From assembly GCA_964465065.1 (NCBI GenBank), contig CAYXHZ010000021.1, positions 1 through 48,115 of the forward strand: 48,115 nt of DNA. Direction: 5' to 3'. The DNA is from CAYMND01 sp964465065 (GTDB taxonomy: Bacteria > Acidobacteriota > Aminicenantia > UBA2199). Positions 8,433 through 16,693 of this stretch are shown here, one piece after another. Numbering within the stretch: the first letter of the stretch is position 1; every line of letters begins with the position of its first letter. The notes under the pieces were generated by a model. The model made no database searches and was not told where the DNA came from. It saw only the letters and a program-made list of their open reading frames with translations. A program made the translations under genes and the position numbers.

Positions 8433-9449
8433 TCACGGTTTCGGCTTGTCCGGATACATGGCGATGACCGGGGCCTCGCCGTCGCGCCGATAGCCGCGGA
8501 ACATGCCGGTAGTGTTGAACGGCATGGCGATCCGGCCCTGACGGTCGATGGCCACGATGCCGCCGCTGCCGCCCAGGCCGGCCAGCTGGCTGTGGATGAC
8601 TTCGTCGGCCGCCTGCTGCAGGCTGAGACCTCTGTAGACCATCAGGGCGTGGATTTCGTGGGCCACGCTCAAGCGGATGAAGAATTCGCCGTGACCGGTG
8701 GCCGAGACGGCGCAGCTGCGGTCGTTGGCGTAGGTGCCGGCGCCGATGACCGGACTGTCGCCGATGCGCCCGTAGCGTTTGCAGGTCATGCCGCCTGTCG
8801 AGGTGCCGGCGGCCAAATGGCCCTGCCTGTCCAGGGCGGCGGCGCCGACCGTGCCCATCTTGTGCAAGGGCTCCAGTTTCTTTTTTTTGCGCGTTTCCTG
8901 GAGCTGTTGCCAGCGTTTTTCGGTGTAAAAATAGTCCGGTGACACCAGTTCCAGGCCCTGCTCCTTGGCGAAAATCTCGGCACCGTTTCCGGAAAGAAAA
9001 ACATGTTCGGATTTTTCCATGACCGCTCGCGCCAGGGCGATGGGGCTCTTGACGGTGGTCACCCCGGTCACCGCTCCGGCGTTCAGGCCGCCGCCTTCCA
9101 TGATCGAGGCGTCCAGCTCGTTTCTGCCTTCGGCGCTGAAGACGGCTCCACGGCCGGCGTTGAACAGGGGAGATTCTTCCATGACGGTGATGGCGGCGAC
9201 GACGGCGTCCAGGGCGCTGCCGCCCCGTTCCAGAATGCAATAGCCAGCCTGCAGGGCTTCCGTCAGTTTTACGGTGTAGGCTTTCTCCTCTTCCCGGCTC
9301 ATTCCGTCGGGGGTGATGGTGCCGGCGCCGCCGTGGATGACGATGCCGAAACGGGGCGACGCGGTATCGGCTTGGGCGGCCAGGACGGGTTGGCGGCAGA
9401 TCAATCCGGTCAGGAGAGACAGAGATAAAAGGATATGTTTGCGGTTCAT
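8433..9449 (-). CDS. iaaA: isoaspartyl peptidase / L-asparaginase (Ntn hydrolase)
   Basis: This 338-residue protein is made as an inactive precursor that cuts itself before Thr200 (HKMGTVGAAALD), which becomes the N-terminal nucleophile. Other family marks are IHGGAGTI, GGSALDAV, LFNAGRGAVF, STGGMTCKRYGRIGDSP and TGHGEFFIR. It removes isoaspartyl residues from damaged peptides and may deamidate asparagine. A signal peptide (MNRKHILLSLSLLTGLICRQ) places it in the periplasm. The start ATG overlaps the lgt stop by 4 nt (9446-9449), so the two are coupled. The symbol is given by family resemblance. Confidence 0.93.
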   Translation of the reverse strand: MNRKHILLSLSLLTGLICRQPVLAAQADTASPRFGIVIHGGAGTITPDGMSREEEKAYTVKLTEALQAGYCILERGGSALDAVVAAITVMEESPLFNAGRGAVFSAEGRNELDASIMEGGGLNAGAVTGVTTVKSPIALARAVMEKSEHVFLSGNGAEIFAKEQGLELVSPDYFYTEKRWQQLQETRKKKKLEPLHKMGTVGAAALDRQGHLAAGTSTGGMTCKRYGRIGDSPVIGAGTYANDRSCAVSATGHGEFFIRLSVAHEIHALMVYRGLSLQQAADEVIHSQLAGLGGSGGIVAIDRQGRIAMPFNTTGMFRGYRRDGEAPVIAMYPDKPKP

Positions 9450-10261
9450 GGCTCCTCCGTTTTTTCAGGTCGGGCACGAAACCACAGCCAGATGCCGATC
9501 AGTACGAAGGGCAGGCTGAGCAGCTGGCCCATGCTGACGGGCAGATGGTTGATGTATTCCTCCTGAGCGGCCTTGCAGTATTCCAGCAGGAAACGGGCGC
9601 AGAAAATGACGGTCAGGACTATGCCGCTGGCTCGACCGGTCCGGGGCAGCAAACCGCACTGCCGGGGCAGGAGGATGATGAACAGCAGCAGGTAGATCAG
9701 ACTTTCGTAGAGCTGGACCGGATGGCGGGGTATGTTGTCGATCAGGGTGAAGCGCACCGCCCAGGGAAGCGTGCTGGGCGTACCGATGATTTCCGAGTTG
9801 AAGAAATTGCCCAGACGGATCATGGCGGCGATCAATGGGGCGATGAAGGCCAGATTGTCCAGCAGCCAGAGCAGGGGGCGTCGCTGGCGTCGACACCACA
9901 ACCATGCGGCTGCAAACAGGCCGATGACACCTCCGTGACTGGCCAGACCGGTGAAGCCGCTGAAGCGGACACCGGCGGCGCCGATTTCGATGGGCAGAAA
10001 GATCTCCAGCGGATGGCTCAGGTAATAACCGGGGTCGTAAAACAGGCAGTGCACCAGTCTGGCCCCGGAAAAAATGCCCACAAGCAGGTACAAAAGCAGC
10101 CGGTCGCGTTCGACGGGACCGATATTCTCGGTCCTGAGCCGTTTGCCGAGGAAGAAGTAGCCGACGAGCATGCCGCCGGTCATCAGCAGCGAATAGTAGC
10201 GGATGGCCAGCGGGCCCAGTTGCAGCAGTACAGGATCGGGATACCATGCTATTCCGTTCAT
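9446..10261 (-). CDS. lgt: phosphatidylglycerol-prolipoprotein diacylglyceryl transferase
   Basis: This 271-residue multi-span inner-membrane enzyme adds diacylglycerol from phosphatidylglycerol to the lipobox Cys of prolipoproteins, the first step of lipoprotein maturation. Family motifs are present: GARLVHCLFYDP, the SHGGVIG segment, RLGNFFNSEIIGTPS (the Lgt signature) and RHPVQLYESLIY. Seven hydrophobic segments can be counted. Start: ATG at 10259-10261. A longer reading (to 10327) would run through the divergent promoter and is less likely. No ribosome site is seen, and the -10 box lies 8 nt before the ATG, so the mRNA may be leaderless. First gene of lgt, iaaA and the rRNA methyltransferase. 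Confidence 0.95.
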   Translation of the reverse strand: MNGIAWYPDPVLLQLGPLAIRYYSLLMTGGMLVGYFFLGKRLRTENIGPVERDRLLLYLLVGIFSGARLVHCLFYDPGYYLSHPLEIFLPIEIGAAGVRFSGFTGLASHGGVIGLFAAAWLWCRRQRRPLLWLLDNLAFIAPLIAAMIRLGNFFNSEIIGTPSTLPWAVRFTLIDNIPRHPVQLYESLIYLLLFIILLPRQCGLLPRTGRASGIVLTVIFCARFLLEYCKAAQEEYINHLPVSMGQLLSLPFVLIGIWLWFRARPEKTEEP

Positions 10262-10268
10262 GATAGCA

Positions 10269-10297
10269 ACGGTACCACCTTGAGCGGCGGAGTGCAA
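10269..10297 (-). promoter_or_regulatory. promoter of the lgt operon
   Basis: On the minus strand TTGCAC (10292-10297) and TACCGT (10269-10274) are 17 bp apart. The last base of the -10 is 8 nt from the A of the lgt start codon. Confidence 0.5.
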
Positions 10298-10309
10298 GTG
10301 CCGGCCGGG

Positions 10310-10338
10310 TTGACAAGTGTCGGTCATATTCCCATAAT
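10310..10338 (+). promoter_or_regulatory. promoter of the RlmK-type gene, placed for a leaderless mRNA
   Basis: TTGACA (10310-10315), a 17-bp spacer and CATAAT (10333-10338). The ATG at 10345 is exactly 7 nt downstream of the -10, and no Shine-Dalgarno sequence fits between. Confidence 0.65.
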
Positions 10339-10344
10339 GCTGCC

Positions 10345-11328
10345 ATGAATCGAGATGAAGAGAACGCTGTTATACCCAGTCCGGCCGCAAGCGGTCTGGA
10401 CATGCTGAAAAACCGCATCCGTCGCAACCTGCGTGTCTGGCGCAAGCGTTTGGGCCGGCAGCAAATCAGCTGTTACCGGCTCTACGACGCCGATCTGCAC
10501 GAATACAATGCGGCGGTGGACTTCTACGAGGGTCGTTGGCTGGTGGTGTCCGAGTATGCGCCGCCCAAGACCATCGAAGCGGAGACGGCCAAGCGGCGTC
10601 TGGACGAGTTGCTGGACGCCCTGGCGGAGGTGCTGGCCATCGATGCCGCCAACATCGTCTTGAAACGAAGGGCCCAGCAGAAAGGTAAAAACCAGTACCA
10701 GCGCCTGCAGTCCTCCGGAGAGCGGCAGGTGATCGGCGAGAGCGGACTGTCCTTTTACGTCAACTTCCGGGATTACCTGGACAGCGGGATCTTCCTGGAT
10801 CACCGTCTGATCCGGCAGATGATCCGTGACCAGGCCCGGGACAAGGATTTTCTGAACCTGTTCGCCTACACCGGCACGGCCAGCGTCTACGCCGCCGCCG
10901 GCGGGGCGCGTTCGACCACCACCCTGGACGCTTCCAACACTTACCTGGCCTGGGCGCGCGACAATATGGCGCTCAACGACTTCATCGGACCGCAACACCG
11001 CTTCGTGCGCGACAACTGTCTGAACTGGCTCCATTTCTGCCGGCAGAGTTACGATCTGATCTTTCTCGATCCGCCGACCTTTTCCAATTCCAAGACCTAT
11101 GGCAGCGTATTCGATGTCCAGGCCGATCATCCCGGTTTGATCCGTTCGGTCATGAAACTGCTGCGTGACGGCGGTCGGCTAGTCTTTTCCAACAACCTGC
11201 GCTCCTTCCGGATCGATGAAGCGCTCGGCAGCGAGTTTTCGGTCAAGGATATCAGTCGCAGCACCATCCCCTTCGATTTCGAACGCAACGCGAAAATACA
11301 CCACTGTTTCCTGATAGAACACCGATAG
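10345..11328 (+). CDS. stand-alone RlmK-type 23S rRNA m7G methyltransferase
   Basis: This 327-residue protein matches the C-terminal (RlmK) half of E. coli RlmKL, which makes m7G2069 in 23S rRNA. Matching stretches include NRIRRNLRVWRKRLG, CYRLYDADLHEYN, EYAPPKTIEAE, YLDSGIFLDHR, DFLNLFAYTGTASV (SAM motif I), GGARSTTTLDASNTYL and the NPPY-like motif FLDPPTFSNSK. The N-terminal THUMP and m2G (RlmL) halves of the fused enzyme are absent; upstream DNA is the divergent lgt promoter, so this is not a truncation artefact within the window. The RlmI family is related, but the listed stretches fit RlmK better. Two basic start codons are not needed: ATG 10345 fits the promoter. Confidence 0.88.
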   Translation: MNRDEENAVIPSPAASGLDMLKNRIRRNLRVWRKRLGRQQISCYRLYDADLHEYNAAVDFYEGRWLVVSEYAPPKTIEAETAKRRLDELLDALAEVLAIDAANIVLKRRAQQKGKNQYQRLQSSGERQVIGESGLSFYVNFRDYLDSGIFLDHRLIRQMIRDQARDKDFLNLFAYTGTASVYAAAGGARSTTTLDASNTYLAWARDNMALNDFIGPQHRFVRDNCLNWLHFCRQSYDLIFLDPPTFSNSKTYGSVFDVQADHPGLIRSVMKLLRDGGRLVFSNNLRSFRIDEALGSEFSVKDISRSTIPFDFERNAKIHHCFLIEHR

Positions 11329-11359
11329 TAAAGCTTAAAACCGTCCGGATCGGATAGGT

Positions 11360-11388
11360 TTGACAGGAGTATGGCTTTTCCCTAGAAT
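11360..11388 (+). promoter_or_regulatory. promoter of the first TPR-AraC gene
   Basis: TTGACA (11360-11365), 17-bp spacer and TAGAAT (11383-11388). The same hexamers at the same spacing precede the paralogue at 13322. An in-frame TTG at 11360 is this -35 and not a start codon. Confidence 0.8.
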
Positions 11389-11413
11389 CATTGTGGTCGA
11401 TGAGAGGGATCAA

Positions 11414-13282
11414 GTGCGTCCTTATCGGTTTGTTTTATGTCTGTTGGGTTGGGGACTGGGTCTTATGGGGCAGTCAAGCGTCGATTTCGCGGCGGTGCTG
11501 GAAAAAGCGACCGCTGCAGATAAAGCCGCCATTCTGGTCGACTGGGCCTACGCCGAACGTCTCCGCAATATCGACTTGAGTCTCCAGAAAGCGCAGGAGG
11601 CACTGGTTTGGGCGGAAAAAACCGGCGCCATGGAGGCCAAGGCCATGGCTCTGGGTTTGACCGGCTTGGCGCTGCTGAATCAAAATCAGTTCGCCCAAAG
11701 CGAAGAAAAACTGCTGGAGGGACTGGCTTTGAGCCGAAGTCTCAGGCTCGAGCGGACCGAAATCGAAATCTTGAACTGGTTGGGTGTGATGCATTATTAC
11801 CAGGGACACCTGGATCGGGCTAAACAGTATTTCGGCCAGGTGCTGACCCGGGCGCAGGCCAGCGAGCATCTGGCCATAAGGGCCAATGCCCTGTCCAACC
11901 TGGGCCTCATCGCCCGGCGTTTCGGTCAGACCGTTCAGGCCATGAATTACTATTTTCAGGCGCTCGACAACTACGAACAGCGCAACGAAGTAAGCCATCA
12001 GGCAATCACCTTGAGCAACATCGGTGGCCTGTACTACCGTATGCCCCGCTACGACAAGGCCCTCGAATACTACGAACGGGCCAAGGCCATCCACATCAGC
12101 CAGGATAACGACCAGGGACTGTCCAACTGTCTGCTCAATATCGGTATCGTTCTCAATTATCTGGGCCGGTTTGACGAGGCGCGTAAAAGTCTGCTCGAAT
12201 CCCTGGCCATCCGGCACCGTTTGAGGGATCCGGTCAGGATCTTCAACGCCCACCTCTCCATGGTGTACCTGGAGATCAACGCCAAAGATTTCGCGGCGGC
12301 CGAGCGCTACCTCGACGAAGGCCGGAAACTGCTGGCTTCCCTGCCCGAGACGGCGCATGTGGAGACGTTCTACCAGACCGAGGCCGAATACCATCTGGCC
12401 ACAGGCCAATATGCTCAGGCCCTGGCCTCGGCATTCAAGGCCCGTGAATACTTCAAAGACGTTGTCAACGAGATTCAGAAAAACGAGCTCAACCTGCTCT
12501 TGTCGCAGATATACAGCGAAATGGGCGATGACCGTCAGGCCTACCATTTCTATAAACTGTACCGGGACAGGTTCGATAAAAGTCTGGGCAGCGAGATGGC
12601 CGGGGCCATGTCCGATATCGAGAACGAAAAGCGGCGCAAGCAGATGGACCGGCGCATCCAGGAACTGATCGCCCACCGCCGCCGGCTCATCTGGGGGGGC
12701 ATCGCTCTGACCCTGGTGCTGCTGGCCGGCCTGGTGACTGCCATTTTCGCCCAGCGCAGCCTGAAACGGCGCGCTGCCGCCATTCTGGCGCTCAAAGAGA
12801 ACGAGATCCATCAGGTGCAGAATCGCCTGCAGTGGATGAAGGAGGAGCTGCGCGAGTTTCTGAGGCAGAAGAACCGTCCCCGTTACGAGCATTCCGGCCT
12901 GGACGCCCGGGAAGCGCTGCGCCTCAAGGAGCGTCTCCTGGCCTGGATGAAGCAGGAGGAACCCTTTCTCAATCCCGATCTGACCCTCAATCAACTGGCC
13001 CAGGAACTCGCCTGCCAGGCCAAGGATCTATCCCAGGTCATCAACGAGCAGTGTGGCAAGAACTTCAACGATTTCATCAACGGTTACCGGGTCGACATGG
13101 CCAAACGCCTGTTGATAGAGGACCGGGACCTGGTGATCCTGGAACTGGCCTACGACGTGGGTTTCAATTCCAAGAGCAGCTTCAACGCCAGTTTCAAGAA
13201 GCTGACCGGCCTGTCGCCCAGGGAATTCCGGGCCCGCCACCAGAATACAGGGGATAATACCCAAACCCGCCATGCAGGTTGA
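11414..13282 (+). CDS. TPR-transmembrane-AraC regulator, copy 1
   Basis: This 622-residue protein has a signal/anchor segment (RPYRFVLCLLGWGLGLMG), about 370 residues of TPR repeats (for example ALSNLGLIARRFGQTVQAMN and YYRMPRYDKALEYYERAKAI), one membrane helix (LIWGGIALTLVLLAGLVTAI), a short coiled coil and a C-terminal AraC-type double helix-turn-helix (LTLNQLAQELACQAKDLSQV to VGFNSKSSFNASFKKLTG). By analogy with Bacteroidota TPR-AraC regulators, the TPR part senses an envelope signal and the HTH binds DNA at the inner face of the membrane; the ligand is unknown. The start is GTG 11414: it is preceded by GAGAGGG and aligns with the GTG start of copy 2. From about 12379 to 13199 the DNA is identical to copy 2. 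Confidence 0.85.
   Translation: MRPYRFVLCLLGWGLGLMGQSSVDFAAVLEKATAADKAAILVDWAYAERLRNIDLSLQKAQEALVWAEKTGAMEAKAMALGLTGLALLNQNQFAQSEEKLLEGLALSRSLRLERTEIEILNWLGVMHYYQGHLDRAKQYFGQVLTRAQASEHLAIRANALSNLGLIARRFGQTVQAMNYYFQALDNYEQRNEVSHQAITLSNIGGLYYRMPRYDKALEYYERAKAIHISQDNDQGLSNCLLNIGIVLNYLGRFDEARKSLLESLAIRHRLRDPVRIFNAHLSMVYLEINAKDFAAAERYLDEGRKLLASLPETAHVETFYQTEAEYHLATGQYAQALASAFKAREYFKDVVNEIQKNELNLLLSQIYSEMGDDRQAYHFYKLYRDRFDKSLGSEMAGAMSDIENEKRRKQMDRRIQELIAHRRRLIWGGIALTLVLLAGLVTAIFAQRSLKRRAAAILALKENEIHQVQNRLQWMKEELREFLRQKNRPRYEHSGLDAREALRLKERLLAWMKQEEPFLNPDLTLNQLAQELACQAKDLSQVINEQCGKNFNDFINGYRVDMAKRLLIEDRDLVILELAYDVGFNSKSSFNASFKKLTGLSPREFRARHQNTGDNTQTRHAG
12379..13199 (+). repeat. long direct repeat, copy 1 (3' part of TPR-AraC gene)
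   Basis: This stretch is identical, as far as I could read base by base, to 14338-15158 (offset 1959). Identity falls off on both sides: CCATCTGGCC versus TTATCTGGCC region upstream, and AAGCTGACC versus AAACTGACC at the 3' edge. It carries the membrane helix and HTH domain. Confidence 0.85.
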
Positions 13283-13321
13283 GATCGGTTCCGAGCGGGT
13301 GCTCAAAGACTGTCTGTGCAT

Positions 13322-13350
13322 TTGACAGCCGGTGAGGGTTTGCTTAGAAT
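13322..13350 (+). promoter_or_regulatory. promoter of the second TPR-AraC gene
   Basis: TTGACA (13322-13327), 17-bp spacer and TAGAAT (13345-13350), as in copy 1. Each paralogue therefore has its own promoter although they are tandem. Confidence 0.8.
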
Positions 13351-13375
13351 CAGCTTGGTTTGAGCGAGGGACATA

Positions 13376-15241
13376 GTGCAAAAATACTGCATGATCATTC
13401 TGCTCTGCTGCGGCTGGGGATTGGCAGGGATGGAAGCGACCGACTATGAGGCGCTGCTGAAGAAGTCGGTGGATGGAGAAAAGGCCTCCGTGCTGGTGGA
13501 CTGGGCCTATGCCGAACGTATCCGCAATGTCGACTTGAGTCTCCAGAAAGCGCAGGAGGCCCTGGTCTGGGCCGAGAATACCGGCGCCACGGAGGCCAAG
13601 GCCATGGCTCTGGGCTTGACCGGCCTGGCTTTGTCGAATAAAGGACAGTATGAGGAAAGTGAACAAAAACTTTTGGCTGGACTGGCAATCGGCCGACGTC
13701 ACCAGCTCGATCAGGCTGAAACCGAGATTTTGAACTGGTTGGGAATTCTGCATTTTTACCAGGGTCACCTGGATCAGGCAAAACAGTATTTCGAACAGGT
13801 GATCTCCAAAGCGCAGGCCGCAGGCAACCCGATCGTGAAGGCCTCCGCCCTGTCCAACCTGGGTCTCATCGCCCGGCGTTACGGTCGGACTACCGAGGCC
13901 ATGAACAACTTCTTCGCGGCCGTGGACATCTATGAACAGCATAATGAAATTGTCCTTCAGGCGGTACCTTTGGCTAATATCGGAGCCTTATTCTACCGTA
14001 TGACCCGCTACGACAAGGCCCTGGAATTCTACGGACGGGCCAAGCTCATCAATGAAGGTCAGGGTAACGACTCCGGTACATCCTCCTGTCTACTGAATAT
14101 CGGCATCACTCTCTCATACATGAACCGACAGGGAGAGGCGCGCCGGAACATGCTCGAGGCCCTGGAGATCCGGCGTCGCCTGAACGATCCCGTCAAAATA
14201 CTCTATGCCCTTCTCAGCCTGGTTTATTTGGAACTCAACGTCAAGGACTTCCCGGCGGCCGAGCGCTACCTCGACGAAGGCCGGAAGCTGCTGGCTTCCC
14301 TGCCCGGGACGACGCGTGTGGACACGTTCTACCAGACCGAGGCCGAATATTATCTGGCCACAGGCCAATATGCTCAGGCCCTGGCCTCGGCATTCAAGGC
14401 CCGTGAATACTTCAAAGACGTTGTCAACGAGATTCAGAAAAACGAGCTCAACCTGCTCTTGTCGCAGATATACAGCGAAATGGGCGATGACCGTCAGGCC
14501 TACCATTTCTATAAACTGTACCGGGACAGGTTCGATAAAAGTCTGGGCAGCGAGATGGCCGGGGCCATGTCCGATATCGAGAACGAAAAGCGGCGCAAGC
14601 AGATGGACCGGCGCATCCAGGAACTGATCGCCCACCGCCGCCGGCTCATCTGGGGGGGCATCGCTCTGACCCTGGTGCTGCTGGCCGGCCTGGTGACTGC
14701 CATTTTCGCCCAGCGCAGCCTGAAACGGCGCGCTGCCGCCATTCTGGCGCTCAAAGAGAACGAGATCCATCAGGTGCAGAATCGCCTGCAGTGGATGAAG
14801 GAGGAGCTGCGCGAGTTTCTGAGGCAGAAGAACCGTCCCCGTTACGAGCATTCCGGCCTGGACGCCCGGGAAGCGCTGCGCCTCAAGGAGCGTCTCCTGG
14901 CCTGGATGAAGCAGGAGGAACCCTTTCTCAATCCCGATCTGACCCTCAATCAACTGGCCCAGGAACTCGCCTGCCAGGCCAAGGATCTATCCCAGGTCAT
15001 CAACGAGCAGTGTGGCAAGAACTTCAACGATTTCATCAACGGTTACCGGGTCGACATGGCCAAACGCCTGTTGATAGAGGACCGGGACCTGGTGATCCTG
15101 GAACTGGCCTACGACGTGGGTTTCAATTCCAAGAGCAGCTTCAACGCCAGTTTCAAGAAACTGACCGGCCTGTCGCCCCGGGAATTCCGGGCCCGCCACC
15201 AGCTTGCCGGGACTAAAGCTCAACAGCGCGATGCGGGTTGA
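13376..15241 (+). CDS. TPR-transmembrane-AraC regulator, copy 2
   Basis: This 621-residue paralogue has the same order of parts: signal/anchor (QKYCMIILLCCGWGLAG), TPR repeats (YYLATGQYAQALASAFKARE is one of the last), membrane helix and AraC-type HTH. It starts at GTG 13376 after GCGAGGG. The N-terminal ~320 residues differ clearly from copy 1 (for example NRQGEARRNMLEALEIRRRL against GRFDEARKSLLESLAIRHRL), while the last quarter of the TPR region, the helix and the DNA-binding domain are the same protein. So the two probably sense different signals but bind the same DNA sites. That conclusion is inference from the identity pattern. A 13-bp hairpin follows the stop codon. Confidence 0.85.
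   Translation: MQKYCMIILLCCGWGLAGMEATDYEALLKKSVDGEKASVLVDWAYAERIRNVDLSLQKAQEALVWAENTGATEAKAMALGLTGLALSNKGQYEESEQKLLAGLAIGRRHQLDQAETEILNWLGILHFYQGHLDQAKQYFEQVISKAQAAGNPIVKASALSNLGLIARRYGRTTEAMNNFFAAVDIYEQHNEIVLQAVPLANIGALFYRMTRYDKALEFYGRAKLINEGQGNDSGTSSCLLNIGITLSYMNRQGEARRNMLEALEIRRRLNDPVKILYALLSLVYLELNVKDFPAAERYLDEGRKLLASLPGTTRVDTFYQTEAEYYLATGQYAQALASAFKAREYFKDVVNEIQKNELNLLLSQIYSEMGDDRQAYHFYKLYRDRFDKSLGSEMAGAMSDIENEKRRKQMDRRIQELIAHRRRLIWGGIALTLVLLAGLVTAIFAQRSLKRRAAAILALKENEIHQVQNRLQWMKEELREFLRQKNRPRYEHSGLDAREALRLKERLLAWMKQEEPFLNPDLTLNQLAQELACQAKDLSQVINEQCGKNFNDFINGYRVDMAKRLLIEDRDLVILELAYDVGFNSKSSFNASFKKLTGLSPREFRARHQLAGTKAQQRDAG
14338..15158 (+). repeat. long direct repeat, copy 2
   Basis: Partner of the repeat at 12379-13199. 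No transposase, inverted repeats or target duplications flank it, so it looks like gene conversion between paralogues and not a mobile element. Confidence 0.85.
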
Positions 15242-15269
15242 AGTCCGGACGGAGCAGGTGGTCGGATTG

Positions 15270-15301
15270 CCCCGGAAAGGGCGTCAATGCCCTTTCCGGG
15301 G
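15270..15301. terminator. 13-bp hairpin between convergent genes
   Basis: CCCCGGAAAGGGC (15270-15282), loop GTCAAT, then the exact complement (15289-15301). It lies between the ends of the plus-strand TPR-AraC gene and the minus-strand barrel gene. There is no T-run on either side, so it could end or stabilise either transcript. Confidence 0.5.
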
Positions 15302-15320
15302 ATTATGGCGCGCTTGTGCG

Positions 15321-15875
15321 CTACAGTGAAGCCCGCACGCCGGCCGAGATGACGAAGAAGGTCAGCGAGCCGTCGCCGAACAGGGTGCGGATGGTGCCGT
15401 CCAGTTGCAGCTTCAGGGCGTCGTTCAGGGCGTATTCGAAGCCAGCGCCGCCGCCCAGGCCGAACTTCGTTTCCGAATCCAATTCGATCTCTTCTCCGAA
15501 CCAGTCATAGTTCATGGCCAGAAAGGTCAGGTGCAGGCCGCCGCGGACGTAGAAGCCCAGCTTTTCGGTATTGCTGATGCTGTACTTGCCGTACAGACCG
15601 ATACCGTAGGCCGAGGTGCTGAAATCCTCGTAGAGATCGGAAAGGTCGACGGGATTGGCATAGTAATCGGCGAAGACCTGTCCCGACAACTTTTCGCTGA
15701 AGGCTTTTTCCACGCCGATGTCCAGGTAGAGGCCCTCGAAGTCGGAGAAGGCCAGGCCCAGATGGCCGAAATAGGTGAAATCGCCTTTTTGCTGCGCCTG
15801 GAGCGCCGGACTGAAGGCCAGGCTAAACAGGAACGCGCCGACAATGAATGCTTTGATGGTGTTTTTTGTCATCAT
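15321..15875 (-). CDS. small outer-membrane beta-barrel protein
   Basis: This 184-residue protein has a signal peptide (KAFIVGAFLFSLAFSPALQA) and a mature part made of alternating-residue strands rich in Tyr, Phe and Gly (FTYFGHLGLAFSDFEGLYLD, YGIGLYGKYSI, GLGGGAGFEYALND), as in 8-stranded barrels of the OmpA-TM/OmpW/Lom sort. Start: the first of two adjacent ATGs (15873-15875) with AAGGAG 7 nt upstream. Function is unknown. It is 47 bp downstream of a small membrane protein on the same strand and probably shares its mRNA. Confidence 0.75.
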   Translation of the reverse strand: MMTKNTIKAFIVGAFLFSLAFSPALQAQQKGDFTYFGHLGLAFSDFEGLYLDIGVEKAFSEKLSGQVFADYYANPVDLSDLYEDFSTSAYGIGLYGKYSISNTEKLGFYVRGGLHLTFLAMNYDWFGEEIELDSETKFGLGGGAGFEYALNDALKLQLDGTIRTLFGDGSLTFFVISAGVRASL

Positions 15876-15922
15876 TTTTTTCTCCTTGTTCATGTTCGCG
15901 ATGATGGTCTGTCCGCGACGGT

Positions 15923-16396
15923 TCAGGCCGCCTGGGTCCGTTTCAGCCACAGCAAGGCCAGGCCGGCGCCGGCCAGAGTCAGACCTGCGGCGACGCTGGC
16001 CAGGATTCTCGATGAGGCCGGGCCGAAGGCCGAGCTGAAATGGGGGTTCAGTACAATGGCGACAAGAGCGATCCCCAGCATGAGCAGGGCCGCTTTGGTG
16101 ATGAGAGCCCTTCTGCTGGCCAGGGTCAGAAAAATGAACACCAGGATCATGATGGCCAGGAGCAGGCTGGCCAATCCGCCGCGGTTGAATTGCCCGGCGG
16201 TCAGTGAGCCGAAACTCTCTCCGATGCTTTTGAGCAGGGCGTTGTCCTGGGCATCGCCGCTCTTGAGTGCCGTCTGAAGCGTTTCCATTTTTTCGAATTG
16301 GGAACCATCGCTCAGGTTTCGCAAGCCCAGAATCACCGTGGTACCCAGAGCCAGAATCAGAAAGAAAACCGACATGGTTTTGATAAAACCGTTCAT
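15923..16396 (-). CDS. small four-helix membrane protein of unknown function
   Basis: This 157-residue protein has four hydrophobic helices: MSVFFLILALGTTVILGL near the N-terminus, GLASLLLAIMILVFIFLTLA, LITKAALLMLGIALVAIVL and ILASVAAGLTLAGAGLALLW. A soluble loop of about 50 residues lies between helices 1 and 2. It ends with the positive stretch WLKRT. Start: ATG at 16394-16396 after AAGGAGG; a longer frame upstream has no ribosome site. No family is recognised. The ~297 bp between this gene and the divergent histidine kinase (16397-16693) is AT-richer than average and should hold both promoters, but I see no convincing -35/-10 pair. Confidence 0.7.
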   Translation of the reverse strand: MNGFIKTMSVFFLILALGTTVILGLRNLSDGSQFEKMETLQTALKSGDAQDNALLKSIGESFGSLTAGQFNRGGLASLLLAIMILVFIFLTLASRRALITKAALLMLGIALVAIVLNPHFSSAFGPASSRILASVAAGLTLAGAGLALLWLKRTQAA

Positions 16397-16693
16397 TGCA
16401 TACCTCCTTGATGATGTCATGGCTGCATCGTACCGGTATCGCCCGGGCCTGTCGTCCGGAATCATGATTCCGGATCAATGGTGAAAAATGCATGCAGGCA
16501 GAAGGCAAAGGCTGTGGTGCTATGTATTTTCCGATCGAATTTGCTGATTTTTTTGCCGGTTTTTTCGGTTAGCCGATACATCATTTATTTGTGAATGTAG
16601 AAAATCGTGTCTGCAGTCGAAGAGGTTTGTCTCCGTAATGGGCCGACTTTTTCTGAATCGTCGGAGCAGGATCGCGGCCGCCAGGAGAACGGT

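Noticed and set aside
6626..8467. 613-codon plus-strand frame
   Set aside because: It overlaps the exported protein and is antisense to the m5C methyltransferase with intact DAPCSGEG and STCTF motifs.
11360..11413. Longer N-terminus of TPR-AraC copy 1 starting at TTG 11360
   Set aside because: That TTG is the first triplet of the TTGACA -35 box; the paralogue supports GTG 11414.
12379..15158. Insertion sequence or transposon from the 820-bp direct repeat
   Set aside because: There is no transposase, no terminal inverted repeats and the repeat stays in frame inside two paralogous genes.
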